64,000 nucleotides of DNA from Paracoccaceae bacterium (GTDB lineage Bacteria; Pseudomonadota; Alphaproteobacteria; Rhodobacterales; Rhodobacteraceae). The first letter of the stretch is position 1, and each line of letters starts with the position of its first letter. The notes below the pieces were generated by a model. The model saw nothing but the letters and a program-made list of their open reading frames with translations, had not been told where the DNA came from and searched no databases. The stretch spans positions 3,630-67,629 of the forward strand of contig JAKVCP010000002.1 in the NCBI GenBank assembly GCA_022448925.1. The letters are read 5' to 3'. A program made the position numbers and the translations under genes. This document shows positions 34,469 to 46,273 of this stretch, one piece after another.

Positions 34469-35320
34469 ATGCCCGAACTGCCAGAAGTGGAAACCGTGCG
34501 CCGAGGATTGGCCCCCGCGATGGAAGGCGCCGTCATCACACGCGCGCAAATCAATCGCCCTGACCTGCGCTGGCCGTTTCCACAGAACATGTCAGAACGT
34601 CTTACAGGCGCACGAATTCAAACGCTGGGGCGGCGGTCAAAATACATCCTGGCCTCCCTTGATACGGCCGAAACTTTGCTGATTCATCTTGGAATGTCTG
34701 GCCGCATGCTGATTTCGGGCGACCCGCTGGGACAGTTCGTGCATGAACATCCCGCCGCGGAAAAGCACGATCATGTCATTCTCGACCTCGACAATGGCAG
34801 CCGGATCACCTTCAATGACCCTCGCAGGTTTGGCGCGATGGATCTGATCGCCTCTCACAGGATTGCCGCACACACGCTGATTGCCGGCTTGGGGCCAGAA
34901 CCGTTGGGCAACGCGTTCAGCGAATCTTATCTGGCGGATCAGCTAAAGGGTCGTAAGTTGCCCATGAAATCGGCGCTTCTTGATCAAAAAATAGTCTCTG
35001 GGCTAGGCAACATCTATGTCTGCGAGACACTTTTTCGTTGCGGAATTCACCCAACCCGCAAGGCCGGACAACTGTCAAAAGCGCGCATTTCACGGCTTGT
35101 GCCCGTCATACGAGACGTCCTGTCAGAGGCGATCGAAGCGGGGGGATCCAGCCTCCGCGATTTCCGCCAAGCCGATGGCGAACTTGGATATTTTCAGCAC
35201 AGCTTTGATGTATACGGCCGCGAAGGCGCCCCGTGCAGAACGCCAGGATGCACAGGAACAATAAGGCGAATGGTGCAATCGGGACGATCGACGTTCTATT
35301 GTCCCCAATGTCAAAGATAG
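34469..35320 (+). CDS. mutM: Formamidopyrimidine-DNA glycosylase
   Basis: The 283-residue protein begins with [10 protein letters not shown], where Pro2 is the catalytic nucleophile after Met removal and Glu3 is required. [23 protein letters not shown] holds the conserved lysine, and the C-terminal zinc finger has four cysteines (CRTPGC..YCPQC). It excises 8-oxoguanine from DNA. It is divergent from ubiE, with 97 bases between starts. Confidence 0.97.
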   Translation: MPELPEVETVRRGLAPAMEGAVITRAQINRPDLRWPFPQNMSERLTGARIQTLGRRSKYILASLDTAETLLIHLGMSGRMLISGDPLGQFVHEHPAAEKHDHVILDLDNGSRITFNDPRRFGAMDLIASHRIAAHTLIAGLGPEPLGNAFSESYLADQLKGRKLPMKSALLDQKIVSGLGNIYVCETLFRCGIHPTRKAGQLSKARISRLVPVIRDVLSEAIEAGGSSLRDFRQADGELGYFQHSFDVYGREGAPCRTPGCTGTIRRMVQSGRSTFYCPQCQR

Positions 35321-35383
35321 CTTGAAACACCGTTTTGAACGGATTAGCACCAAACCCTGACTGAAACATCCGGAGCCACTTAC

Positions 35384-36160
35384 ATGGCCTATGAGACGAT
35401 CATCGTTGAAACCGAAGATCACGTCACAACCATAAAGCTCAACCGTCCCGACGCGTTGAACGCATTGAACTCTCAGTTGCTGACAGAATTATGCACCGCG
35501 CTTGAGGACGCTGACAAAAACGACAAAGTGCGTTGTATCGTCCTGACGGGATCCGCCAAGGCCTTCGCTGCGGGTGCTGACATCCTCGAGATGTCCGAGA
35601 AAAGCTTCGTCGAAATGTACATGACGGATTTCTTCGGGGCAGAGGCCGACCGTTTGGCCCGCGTGCGCACGCCGGTGATCGCCGCCGTGTCTGGCTATGC
35701 GCTTGGCGGTGGGTGCGAACTGGCGATGATGTGTGACTTCATCATCGCGTCTGAAACCGCAAAGTTTGGTCAGCCAGAAATCAATTTGGGCGTCGTCGCC
35801 GGGATCGGCGGAACTCAACGCCTGACCCGCTATGTTGGCAAGTCCAAAAGCATGGACATGCACTTGACCGGACGGTTCATGGACGCTGCCGAAGCCGAAC
35901 GCGCGGGTTTGGTAAGTCGTGTCGTGCCTGCAAAACAGCTTATGGAGGAAGCGCAGGGCGCGGCCTCCAAGATTGCTGAAAAATCAATGCTGACAGCCCG
36001 TGTCGTCAAAGAAGCCGTGAACCGCGCCTACGAGACCACCCTGACCGAAGGCCTGTTGTTCGAGCGCCGCGTGTTCCATTCGTTGTTCGCAACTGAGGAC
36101 CAGAAGGAAGGCATGGCGGCATTCGTCGAAAAGCGAGAGGCGCAATTCCGCGACAAGTGA
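35384..36160 (+). CDS. Enoyl-CoA hydratase
   Basis: The 258-residue crotonase-family protein has [11 protein letters not shown] (oxyanion hole), [12 protein letters not shown] with the first catalytic glutamate and [20 protein letters not shown] with the second. Both glutamates are present, so hydratase activity in fatty acid beta-oxidation is likely, with short-chain substrates. It lies 63 bases after mutM. Confidence 0.94.
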   Translation: MAYETIIVETEDHVTTIKLNRPDALNALNSQLLTELCTALEDADKNDKVRCIVLTGSAKAFAAGADILEMSEKSFVEMYMTDFFGAEADRLARVRTPVIAAVSGYALGGGCELAMMCDFIIASETAKFGQPEINLGVVAGIGGTQRLTRYVGKSKSMDMHLTGRFMDAAEAERAGLVSRVVPAKQLMEEAQGAASKIAEKSMLTARVVKEAVNRAYETTLTEGLLFERRVFHSLFATEDQKEGMAAFVEKREAQFRDK

Positions 36161-36334
36161 CCGCGCGGCTGCAAAAAGAATCAGCTTGGCAGCGGCGCGA
36201 CTCTGTCGTAACAGGCTGCCAGACATGCGCGTGGTGCCCGCTTTGGCAGGATCGATTCGAACAGGGCAAGTTTGCTCCTGTTGGACTTAGCCTCTGGTGT
36301 GCATCACAGAACACTACGGTTAAGGAAAATCACG

Positions 36335-36598
36335 ATGGCAAATTCGCCCCAGTCCAAGAAACGCGCCCGCCAAAACGAAAAACGCTTTGCAATCAACAAG
36401 GCACGTCGCTCGCGTATCCGCACCTATCTCCGTAAGGTTGAAGAGGCCATCGCCTCTGGTGACCCTAAGGCGGCAGCCGCTGCTTTGCAGGTAGCGCAGC
36501 CTGAGTTGATGCGCGGCGTAACCAAAGGCGTTTTTCATAAAAATACGGCCGCTCGCAAGATGTCGCGCTTGGCCGCACGGGTCAAATCCCTAGGCTAA
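36335..36598 (+). CDS. rpsT: 30S ribosomal protein S20
   Basis: The 87-residue protein is basic and helical: [36 protein letters not shown] and [20 protein letters not shown]. It binds 16S rRNA early in 30S assembly. The ATG at 36335 follows TAAGGAAAATCACG; the frame is open upstream but without homology. It is followed by a terminator and then dnaA. Confidence 0.97.
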   Translation: MANSPQSKKRARQNEKRFAINKARRSRIRTYLRKVEEAIASGDPKAAAAALQVAQPELMRGVTKGVFHKNTAARKMSRLAARVKSLG

Positions 36599-36625
36599 AA
36601 CCCTGAAGCAAATACGTTTTTTAGA

Positions 36626-36651
36626 AGCGCCCCGAGTTGGGCGCTTTTTTT
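36626..36651 (+). terminator. Rho-independent terminator after rpsT
   Basis: AGCGCCC/GGGCGCT forms a 7-bp stem with loop CGAGTT, and its last T continues into a seven-T run. It starts 28 bases after the rpsT stop. Confidence 0.92.
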
Positions 36652-37114
36652 GTGTGTGTTGTTTTCGCACAGGCAATCAGATTCGTTTTGAGAAAGCTCG
36701 AGTCAAGCCAGAAGATAGGTTGCGAGCCTGTGAGACGACTTGATATTTGAGTAGCTGCGAGTCACATCGCTATGGGGGGACAGGTTCGGAGCGGCGCGCT
36801 TATTTCAGCGTCTGTCGTCACGGGGGTCCGCACGGTTTTGGGTAACGGTGTCTGCGGATCCTGATCAGAGATGAAAACATCTCTGGCCAGTCCATACAGA
36901 AGTCGCGGGCTGAGTCGCGGTTGAGGCGTGTCTTTGTGCAAGGCCTTGGCCGATGGGCTGACCCCGGGGAAGGGATTTTTCCTGTCTGCGCGAGGCGTGC
37001 AGGCCCCGGCAAAGACGTGCCTCATGTCGTGATGGTTTGCACCGGCGGCTGGGCGAGCAGAGCTGCCGCGTTGGGCAATGAAAACTGGGGTAACGGATAG
37101 TGGATCAGGGACAG
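36652..37114. other. Leader/intergenic region upstream of dnaA
   Basis: No convincing gene lies in these 463 bases. I searched by eye for TTATNCACA boxes on both strands and found none, so a DnaA-dependent origin here is not supported. TTGAGT and CTATGG, separated by 17 bases near 36755, could be a weak promoter. Open frames on the minus strand here look like chance. Confidence 0.5.
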
Positions 37115-38470
37115 ATGACACGGGACGATTGGGGAAAAATGCAGGATGGGATCTGCGAATCGGTCGGCGAAAACAACTATGCCAACTGGATAAAACCCCT
37201 GGCGTTTGCAGGCATCGAGGACGACATAGCGCATTTTGTTGCACCATCCGCCTTCATCGGGAGCTTTGTGTCGCAAAACTTTGGTGATGTGATCCTGTCG
37301 CGGATCGCAAAAGTCAGCGGTGGCGTGCGCCGTCTGCACTTTAATGTTTCCAAAGGCGACGCAGCCCCAATTGTTGCTGCAGAAACCAAGCGCCTTGCAG
37401 AAAGGCCTGCTACGCCAGTGAATGACACTGTGCGCAGTGCCCCTTTGGACAAGCGATTCACATTCGACACATTCGTGGTTGGAAAACCAAACGAACTGGC
37501 CCATGCCGCAGCGCGCCGCGTGGCCGAAGGTGGCCCTGTGACCTTTAATCCGTTGTTCCTTTACGGTGGCGTTGGTCTCGGCAAGACGCACCTGATGCAT
37601 GCCATATCGTGGGAGCTTAAGGCACGCAGCCCAGATTTGAACGTGCTGTACCTGTCTGCGGAACAGTTCATGTACCGCTTTGTGCAAGCATTGCGGGAAC
37701 GGCGCATGATGGATTTCAAGGAAATCTTCCGGTCGGTTGATGTTCTTATGGTTGACGACGTGCAGTTCATCGCCGGCAAGGACAGCACGCAAGAAGAGTT
37801 TTTCCACACCTTCAACGCCCTTGTTGACCAGAACAAGCAGATCATTATCTCGGCGGACCGGGCTCCTGACGAAATCAAGGACTTGGAAAATCGCATTCGC
37901 AGCCGCCTGCAGTCGGGCCTGGTTGTTGACCTGCATCCGACCGACTACGAACTTCGCCTTGGCATTTTGCAGTCCAAGGTAGAAGCCCAGCAAGCGCAGT
38001 ATCCCGGCCTCGAGATCGAAAGCGGCGTACTTGAGTTTCTGGCACATCGCATATCGACCAATGTGCGCGTCTTGGAAGGTGCCCTGACCCGCTTGTTTGC
38101 TTTTGCCTCGTTGATCGGAAAGCCCATCAACATGGATCTGACGCAGGACTGTTTGGCGGACGTGCTGCGTGCATCAGAGCGCAAGATTTCAATTGATGAG
38201 ATCCAGCGCAAAGTTGCCGAACATTACAACATCCGCCTTAGCGACATTCTGGGCCCACGTCGCGTGCGGACCTTTGCCAGACCCAGGCAAGTTGCCATGT
38301 ACCTGTGCAAACAGCTGACCAGTCGGTCTTTGCCCGAAATTGGTCGACGCTTTGGTGGCCGGGATCACACCACTGTCATGCATGGTGTACGCCGCATCGA
38401 AGAGCTGAAGTTGCAAGACAGCCAGATTGCAGAAGATCTGGAGATGCTGCGCCGCGCACTCGAAGGCTGA
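37115..38470 (+). CDS. dnaA: Chromosomal replication initiator DnaA
   Basis: The 451-residue protein has domain I (WGKMQDGICESVGENNYANWIKPL), a variable linker, the AAA+ domain with P-loop GGVGLGKTH (about 150-158), Walker B VLMVDDVQF (about 210), and the C-terminal helix-turn-helix with the DnaA signature GRRFGGRDHTTVMHGVRRIEEL (about 410-430). ATG at 37115 follows CAGGGACAG; a GTG at 37100 preceded by GGGGT is possible and would add five residues. dnaN follows after 168 bases. Confidence 0.97.
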   Translation: MTRDDWGKMQDGICESVGENNYANWIKPLAFAGIEDDIAHFVAPSAFIGSFVSQNFGDVILSRIAKVSGGVRRLHFNVSKGDAAPIVAAETKRLAERPATPVNDTVRSAPLDKRFTFDTFVVGKPNELAHAAARRVAEGGPVTFNPLFLYGGVGLGKTHLMHAISWELKARSPDLNVLYLSAEQFMYRFVQALRERRMMDFKEIFRSVDVLMVDDVQFIAGKDSTQEEFFHTFNALVDQNKQIIISADRAPDEIKDLENRIRSRLQSGLVVDLHPTDYELRLGILQSKVEAQQAQYPGLEIESGVLEFLAHRISTNVRVLEGALTRLFAFASLIGKPINMDLTQDCLADVLRASERKISIDEIQRKVAEHYNIRLSDILGPRRVRTFARPRQVAMYLCKQLTSRSLPEIGRRFGGRDHTTVMHGVRRIEELKLQDSQIAEDLEMLRRALEG

Positions 38471-38638
38471 TTCCAAGGCAATTCACCGTTATTGGCTGCG
38501 CGAAGGTCACGAGGCTGCATTCCCTGCAGCCCTTGACCTTGACGGGCACCCAAAACCGTCTCACAAAACGACAAACACGCTTGGAGAACGGCCAGCGCCG
38601 GGCTAGTCTGCCCGTCCGGCCACCGGAGGGACTACGGC

Positions 38639-39757
38639 ATGAAAATCAGTATGGAACGGGCGACGCTGCTCAAGGCGATCAGCCAGGCGCAATCGGTCGT
38701 GGAACGCCGCAACACCATTCCGATTCTCGCCAATGTCTTGATCGAAGCCGAAGGCGAAACCGTGCAGTTTCGCGCAACCGATCTGGACATAGAGGTCGTG
38801 GACAAGGCGCTCGCTCAGGTTGAGCGCGCGGGCGCAACAACCGTATCTGCGGTGACCCTGCATGAAATTGTGCGCAAGCTGCCGGATGGCGCGTTGGTGA
38901 CGCTGACAGAAGAGGGCGCATCGGGGCGTCTGACAGTGGAAGCTGGGCGGTCAAACTTTTCTCTGGCGACCTTGCCAAAAGAGGACTTCCCAGTGATGGC
39001 CTCGTCTGAGTACTCATCGAATTTCTCCGCAAAATCAGACGTCTTGCGGCGCCTTTTCGACAAGTCCAAATTCGCGATTTCGACTGAGGAAACGCGCTAC
39101 TATCTCAACGGCGTGTACATGCACGTTGCAGAGGGCGAAGACGGCCCAAGCCTGCGCTGTGTCGCAACCGATGGCCACAGGCTGGCACGGATCGACGCGC
39201 CATTGCCTGTAGGTGCAGAGCAGGCCCCGGGTGTCATTGTGCCACGCAAGACCGTCGGCGAGCTACGCAAGCTGCTAGACGATGATGAACAGGAAATCGC
39301 CGTTTCGGTGTCCGAAACAAAAGTTCGCTTTGCGACCCCTGACATCACCCTGACATCAAAGGTCATTGACGGAACCTTTCCTGACTACACCCGTGTCATT
39401 CCGCAGGGCAACACGCGTCGGCTTGAAGTGGACGCTTCAGAATTTGCCAAGGCCGTGGATCGGGTTGCAACGGTAAGTTCTGAACGCTCTCGCGCTGTGA
39501 AAATGGCCCTCGATGAAGATCGGCTGATCCTGTCAGTGAATGCGCCAGACAGTGGCGCCGCAGAAGAGGAGCTGGCTGTCGCCTACGGCGATGAACGTCT
39601 CGAGATTGGGTTCAATGCAAAGTATCTTCTGGAAATTGCAAGCCAGGTGGATCGCGAAAACGCCGTGTTCATGTTCAACTCGGCCGGGGACCCGACCTTG
39701 ATGCGCGAAGGCAATGACACGACGGCGGTCTATGTCGTCATGCCAATGCGTGTCTGA
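38639..39757 (+). CDS. dnaN: DNA polymerase III beta sliding clamp
   Basis: The 372-residue protein has three clamp domains: FRATDLDIEVV near the start, a central FEKSKFAIS-like segment (LFDKSKFAISTEETRYYLNGVYMH) and the C-terminal LEIGFNAKYLLEIASQV and PTLMREG..AVYVVMPMRV. GGAGGGACTACGGC precedes the ATG. It encircles DNA and tethers polymerase III. Confidence 0.97.
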   Translation: MKISMERATLLKAISQAQSVVERRNTIPILANVLIEAEGETVQFRATDLDIEVVDKALAQVERAGATTVSAVTLHEIVRKLPDGALVTLTEEGASGRLTVEAGRSNFSLATLPKEDFPVMASSEYSSNFSAKSDVLRRLFDKSKFAISTEETRYYLNGVYMHVAEGEDGPSLRCVATDGHRLARIDAPLPVGAEQAPGVIVPRKTVGELRKLLDDDEQEIAVSVSETKVRFATPDITLTSKVIDGTFPDYTRVIPQGNTRRLEVDASEFAKAVDRVATVSSERSRAVKMALDEDRLILSVNAPDSGAAEEELAVAYGDERLEIGFNAKYLLEIASQVDRENAVFMFNSAGDPTLMREGNDTTAVYVVMPMRV

Positions 39758-39797
39758 TGCCGGCATGACGGGCCGCGCCCCTTTGACCTGACATCCG

Positions 39798-40907
39798 ATG
39801 AGCGCGCTTTTCCTCTCGTCTGTGACGCTCTCTCATTTCCGTTCACACAAGCGTATCGCGCTGGAGGCGGATGCCCGCCCTGTGGCGATCTATGGACGTA
39901 ACGGCGTGGGCAAAACCAACCTGCTCGAGGCGGTTTCGCTGTTCTCGCCAGGACGAGGCATGCGCCGGGCAACAGCAGAGCAGATCGCACGCCGTCCAGA
40001 GGCACTTGGATGGAAGATCACCGGCCTTCTGAACCGTGGCAGCACCCAGCATGAGCTTGCAAGCCAATCCGAAAACACGGCAGCGCGCACTGTTCGCATT
40101 GACGGCAAGGCCGCAACCCAATCAGAGCTGGGCCATCTTTTGCGGGTACTCTGGCTTGTCCCGTCAATGGACCGACTCTGGATCGAGGGCACCGAGGGTC
40201 GGCGGCGGTTTCTTGATCGTATGACACTTAGTTTCACACCCGCGCACGCTGATGTGTCGCTGGCCTATGAAAAGGCGATGCGTGAACGCAATCGGCTTCT
40301 CAAGGACCAGGTGCGAGATTCCCATTGGTATCTGGCGCTTGAAACCCAGATGGCAGAGGCAGGCATACGCGTTCAGGCCAACCGAATGGCTGCGCTAGCG
40401 CGTCTGGCCACCGCCCAGCAGAATGCCGAAACATCCTTTCCCGCCGCAGCATTGACCCTGAGCCAACCGGAAACGCATTTGCCAGATACCGCGGCAGAGC
40501 TGCGACAGGCCTTTGCCGATGGGCGACGACAGGATCTTGCTGCAGGGAGGACGCTGATCGGACCACATCGTTGCGATTTATCCGGCGTCTACACGGCCAA
40601 GGGGGTTTCAGCCAAAGAGTGCTCAACCGGAGAGCAAAAGGCTTTGTTGATCTCTTTGATCCTCGCCAATGCACGTGCTTTGGCGGAAGATCTGGGTATG
40701 GCGCCGATCATTTTGTTGGATGAGGTGGCCGCGCACCTCGATGCCGACCGTCGCGCTGCACTTTACGACGAGATTTGCGCACTGGGGTCACAAGCCTGGA
40801 TGACTGGAACCGGGACAGAGCTGTTCGAGCAATTGGGAAATCGGGCGCAATACGTCGAGGTGACCGAAACGTCGGGGATGTCCGCAGTAGCGCGGAAAGA
40901 GGCCTGA
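39798..40907 (+). CDS. recF: DNA replication/repair protein RecF
   Basis: The 369-residue SMC-like ATPase has the P-loop YGRNGVGKTNLLEA (about residues 32-45) and a C-terminal signature and Walker B: STGEQKALLISLILANA, and PIILLDEVAAHLDADRR. RecF loads RecA at gaps with RecO and RecR. It follows dnaN by 40 bases. Its stop overlaps the LysE start by one base. Confidence 0.96.
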   Translation: MSALFLSSVTLSHFRSHKRIALEADARPVAIYGRNGVGKTNLLEAVSLFSPGRGMRRATAEQIARRPEALGWKITGLLNRGSTQHELASQSENTAARTVRIDGKAATQSELGHLLRVLWLVPSMDRLWIEGTEGRRRFLDRMTLSFTPAHADVSLAYEKAMRERNRLLKDQVRDSHWYLALETQMAEAGIRVQANRMAALARLATAQQNAETSFPAAALTLSQPETHLPDTAAELRQAFADGRRQDLAAGRTLIGPHRCDLSGVYTAKGVSAKECSTGEQKALLISLILANARALAEDLGMAPIILLDEVAAHLDADRRAALYDEICALGSQAWMTGTGTELFEQLGNRAQYVEVTETSGMSAVARKEA

Positions 40908-41527
40908 TGACACTGACACTGAGCCAAATGTCACTTTATGCGGGCGCGCTTTTGATCTTGTTCCTGACGCCTGGCCCGGTTTGGGTGGCCCTGACGGCCC
41001 GGGCGTTGTCCGGCGGGTTTCATGCGGCCTGGCCCCTCGCGTTGGGTGTTGTGGTTGGTGACGTACTTTGGCCATTTCTGGCCATCATCGGTGTGAGTTG
41101 GATCCTTGGCGTTTATGGCGGGGTGCTTTCGGCCCTCAAATGGGTTGCCTGCGGGACCTTTTTGATCATGGGGGGTCTGGTCCTGCGAACCGCAGGCAAG
41201 ATCATTTCCGAAGACAGCCGGCTTACCCGCCCAGGGATGTGGGCCGGCTTTCTGGCCGGTTTGGTTGTGATCATCGGGAATCCGAAAGCCATTTTGTTCT
41301 ACATGGGTATGCTCCCGGGCTTTTTTGACCTAAGCGCACTTCACCTCAGCGATATGATTGCCATCGCGCTCGTGTCAGCTGTGGTGCCGCTGATCGGGAA
41401 CCTGATGCTTGCGCTGTCGATCGATCGGGCAAAGCGGTTTTTGACCACGCCCCGTGCAATCAAACGCACGAATATCATTTCAGGCTGCCTGTTGATAGGC
41501 GTCGGCATTGTGATCCCCTTTATCTGA
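40907..41527 (+). CDS. LysE-family amino acid exporter
   Basis: The 206-residue membrane protein has about six hydrophobic helices and the LysE/RhtB opening LILFLTPGPVWVALTARALSGGFHAAWPLALGVVVGDVLW. GNPKAILFYMGMLPGFFD is the conserved central block. Substrates of the family are amino acids and derivatives; this member's is unknown. The ATG at 40907 overlaps the recF stop (TGATG), so it is coupled to recF. It converges with the tetR-type gene, overlapping by eight bases. Confidence 0.9.
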   Translation: MTLTLSQMSLYAGALLILFLTPGPVWVALTARALSGGFHAAWPLALGVVVGDVLWPFLAIIGVSWILGVYGGVLSALKWVACGTFLIMGGLVLRTAGKIISEDSRLTRPGMWAGFLAGLVVIIGNPKAILFYMGMLPGFFDLSALHLSDMIAIALVSAVVPLIGNLMLALSIDRAKRFLTTPRAIKRTNIISGCLLIGVGIVIPFI

Positions 41528-42131
41528 GGACCAACCACTCTCGCAGGAACGGTCCGAGTGCCTTGACCGCACGTCCCGGGTCTTTGGCGTCTGTGCAATG
41601 ATGAAGAGCCAAGACATGGGATTTGAAGGCCAGAATGCCCTCGGCCAAGCGAGCGGGATCAACATCCTGGCGCACCAAACCGTGCTGCGTCATGTGGGTT
41701 GTCCAATCGGTAAAGATCTTGGTGGCACGTTCTAGAGATTGGGCAATCGCTTCATGAGCAGGTCCACGGATCGCGCCAGAGTAGGCGATGAATATGTCAA
41801 AGACGATTCTGTCGGACGCAAGAAACCCTACCAGGGGTTCAAGTCCTGTCATCATGTCATCAAGCGACTCAGGTGCTGGCCGGTTCGTCATGTCATCCAG
41901 ATGGTGCGCCAGGATTTCGCCCGCAAGCACGATCAATATACCATCTTTGTCTTGAAAATGGGAAAAGAAGGTCCCCTTTGCAACTTGGGCACCCGCGACA
42001 ACATCCTCTACTCGTAGCGCGGCAAATCCCTGTTTTTCAACGATTTCTCGAGCAATATCCAACATTCTACCGCGGGTTTGCACTTTGCGTTTTTGTGGGG
42101 CGCGCGTCATCACGAAACCGTTACCAAGCAT
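41520..42131 (-). CDS. TetR-family transcriptional regulator
   Basis: The N-terminal helix-turn-helix is MLDIAREIVEKQGFAALRVEDVVAGAQVAKGTFFSHFQDKDGIL, the TetR consensus. The C-terminal ligand domain is divergent. The start is uncertain: ATG at 42131 (203 aa) or 42110 (MTRAPQKRKVQ, 196 aa). A still longer frame to 42149 would overlap the operator and is rejected. It is divergent from an NAD(P)H oxidoreductase gene and shares a doubled palindrome with it, so it probably represses both. The ligand is unknown. Confidence 0.9.
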   Translation of the reverse strand: MLGNGFVMTRAPQKRKVQTRGRMLDIAREIVEKQGFAALRVEDVVAGAQVAKGTFFSHFQDKDGILIVLAGEILAHHLDDMTNRPAPESLDDMMTGLEPLVGFLASDRIVFDIFIAYSGAIRGPAHEAIAQSLERATKIFTDWTTHMTQHGLVRQDVDPARLAEGILAFKSHVLALHHCTDAKDPGRAVKALGPFLREWLVLR

Positions 42132-42135
42132 TAAG

Positions 42136-42179
42136 TTGACCGCGGTCACTTTTATCCATTAGGAAGTGACCGCGGTCAA
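42136..42179. promoter_or_regulatory. Doubled palindromic operator between tetR and the oxidoreductase gene
   Basis: TGACCGCGGTCA, a perfect 12-bp palindrome, occurs at 42137-42148 and 42167-42178. The flanks make a larger perfect inverted repeat: TTGACCGCGGTCACTT (42136-42151) and AAGTGACCGCGGTCAA (42164-42179), centre spacing 30 bp, or about three helical turns. This fits two TetR-type dimers bound on one DNA face. Confidence 0.85.
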
Positions 42180-42200
42180 TTTAATCCTTCGGAGATCCAA

Positions 42201-42794
42201 ATGTCCAGTCGCAAGATCCTTGTACTGAATGGCCATCCTGGCCAATCCTCGCTCAGCAGCCTGCTCAGTCAAACCTATGCAGATGCCGCCGTAGAGGGCG
42301 GTCATGACGTGCGCCAACACAGCCTGAACGACATGGCGTTTGACATGGACAACGGAACGGGGGGGTACCAGGCGACAAAGGCGCTTGAACCCGATCTTGA
42401 GGCGTTTCTTTCTGATCTTGAATGGGCGGATCATATTGTAATCGCTACGCCTCTATGGTGGGGCGCGGTTCCTGCAAAACTCAAGGGTCTTATCGACCGC
42501 AGCTTTCTGCCAGGTCGGGCATTTGATACACGCAACACCAACCGTCTTGGTCTGCCCCGCCCCATGCTGACAGGCAAGACTGCACGGGTGCTGATGACAT
42601 CGGACACCCCTGCCCTGTTCCTGCGGCTGTTCTATCACAACGCAGTGCGCAAGGTGTTGAGCCGCCAAATTCTTGGCTTTGTTGGCATCCGCCCAACCCG
42701 ATTTTCACAATTTGCCCCAGCATCGCACCCAAAGGACGGCCAAGTCAGCAAGTGGACCAGACAGGTTGCGCGACTTGGCACTCAGGCCGCCTAG
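42201..42794 (+). CDS. NAD(P)H-dependent flavin oxidoreductase
   Basis: The 197-residue flavodoxin-fold protein begins KILVLNGHPGQSSLS (FMN phosphate-binding) and has ATPLWWGAVPAKLKGLIDRSFLPGRAF, typical of the KefF/MdaB/NQO1 quinone reductase group. It probably reduces quinones or electrophiles by two electrons. Its start lies 22 bases after the operator, so control by the divergent TetR-type protein is likely. The natural inducer may be a reactive aromatic or quinone, but that is inference. Confidence 0.9.
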   Translation: MSSRKILVLNGHPGQSSLSSLLSQTYADAAVEGGHDVRQHSLNDMAFDMDNGTGGYQATKALEPDLEAFLSDLEWADHIVIATPLWWGAVPAKLKGLIDRSFLPGRAFDTRNTNRLGLPRPMLTGKTARVLMTSDTPALFLRLFYHNAVRKVLSRQILGFVGIRPTRFSQFAPASHPKDGQVSKWTRQVARLGTQAA

Positions 42795-43027
42795 CGTTCA
42801 CACAAACGTGGTCGGCGATCCAGCTTCAGGAAACGCAGCCTGAGTTGACCTTTCGATCCGGGGCAGCGCAGGATCTTGGCCCTTGCACCTAGTATGCGTC
42901 TTGCCTGCCGCACATCGGTTCGCTCAACAACAGAGAAACCGGGTGATATCTGCGCAAGTGTCGCCAGTGGCCAGCCCCGAAATCTTGTGTCATCTGCGTG
43001 ACATTCCCCGCAATGAGGCGTATACAC
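42791..43027 (-). CDS. Doubtful small ORF upstream of gyrB
   Basis: This 78-codon frame starts with GTG (MYTPHCGECHADDTRFRGWP) and has a basic C-terminal half (QARRILGARAKILRCPGSKG). It ends in a CTAG shared with the oxidoreductase stop. No good ribosome site is visible and I know no homologue. It is the only long frame between the oxidoreductase gene and gyrB, and may be chance. Confidence 0.3.
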   Translation of the reverse strand: MYTPHCGECHADDTRFRGWPLATLAQISPGFSVVERTDVRQARRILGARAKILRCPGSKGQLRLRFLKLDRRPRLCER

Positions 43028-43036
43028 CTTCGGTAA

Positions 43037-45472
<2,436 letters not shown>

Positions 45473-45756
45473 AGCCATTTTCGCGGCGCCGAAACGCTGC
45501 ATAGCCCCATTCAGCGGGCTCGATCCCGATCTCAAGACCACATACGATACGTTTTGAGCGCCCTTTCCAGACGGCCGGCATCGGGGGCTTGTCATGATTT
45601 GGCAGAGCGTTTTCGTGACGTTTGCCTTGCTTTTAAGGCGCGGACACGGGGCCATGACCCAAGTGGTCTTGGTGCGTCTGATCCGGTTAATGCGTTCGAA
45701 TGAGCCTGTTCAGAGGGGGTCGCGCCCACATGCGCGCGTCGAAAAGCCCGTCCGCT

Positions 45757-46194
45757 CTAGAAGACGATTGGCTCAAGTGGATCATAGGCAATGCCATCAT
45801 TCCATGCAATTTCGGCGAGCGCATCAGGCTTGACATGAAGAACGGCCATCTCGTCCTGCGTAAAGAATTTGCGGCGCGTCACGATCGCCTCGGGGTCGGC
45901 CCAGTCATCCGACAACACGCCCCTTTCAAGCCTACAGCGAAAAAAGATCTCAACCTGATGAAACCCGTTTTGTGGATTGTGGAACTCGTTGACCAGGCAC
46001 GGCAGGTCAACACGTATTGTCAGGCCCGTTTCTTCGTATACTTCACGCCTGAGATTGTCCGGCAGGGCGCTGCCCGGCTCAACCCCACCGCCCGGAGCAC
46101 ACCAAAGGTCGCTGCCTGGATTTGCCCAAGCGTTGACAAGAAGCAGGCGATTGTCATGCACAAGAACGGCGCGCGCGGCGAGACGTGGAGACAT
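45757..46194 (-). CDS. Nudix hydrolase
   Basis: The 145-residue protein starts at the ATG at 46194, directly after GGAGGAACAT. The Nudix box reads GGGVEPGSALPDNLRREVYEETGL; the core RREVYEETGL is intact, but the glutamate that commonly follows GxxExG is replaced by SA. The family hydrolyses nucleoside diphosphates linked to another moiety; the substrate is unknown. It is divergent from the PhnM-like gene with 79 bases between starts. An open frame up to 46275 lacks a ribosome site. Confidence 0.88.
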   Translation of the reverse strand: MSPRLAARAVLVHDNRLLLVNAWANPGSDLWCAPGGGVEPGSALPDNLRREVYEETGLTIRVDLPCLVNEFHNPQNGFHQVEIFFRCRLERGVLSDDWADPEAIVTRRKFFTQDEMAVLHVKPDALAEIAWNDGIAYDPLEPIVF

Positions 46195-46273
46195 ATGTTC
46201 CTCCGGTGGGATGGGGCTTTTGTCATCTTGGGAATCGACGTATCTCAACCTGCGTTGCTGGCAAGGGAATGGC

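Noticed and set aside
36762-37247. 161-codon minus-strand frame upstream of and overlapping dnaA
   Set aside because: It overlaps the dnaA N-terminus, has no ribosome site and no recognisable domain; typical of a chance frame in GC-rich DNA.
37022-38047. 341-codon minus-strand frame opposite dnaA
   Set aside because: It is the mirror of dnaA codons; the plus-strand protein is unambiguous.
38471-38638. Origin of replication between dnaA and dnaN
   Set aside because: No DnaA-box cluster or AT-rich unwinding region is seen.
45473-45756. Possible gene after gyrB
   Set aside because: Short frames here overlap the Nudix gene region in other frames, with no ribosome site; only a weak 5-bp hairpin is visible.
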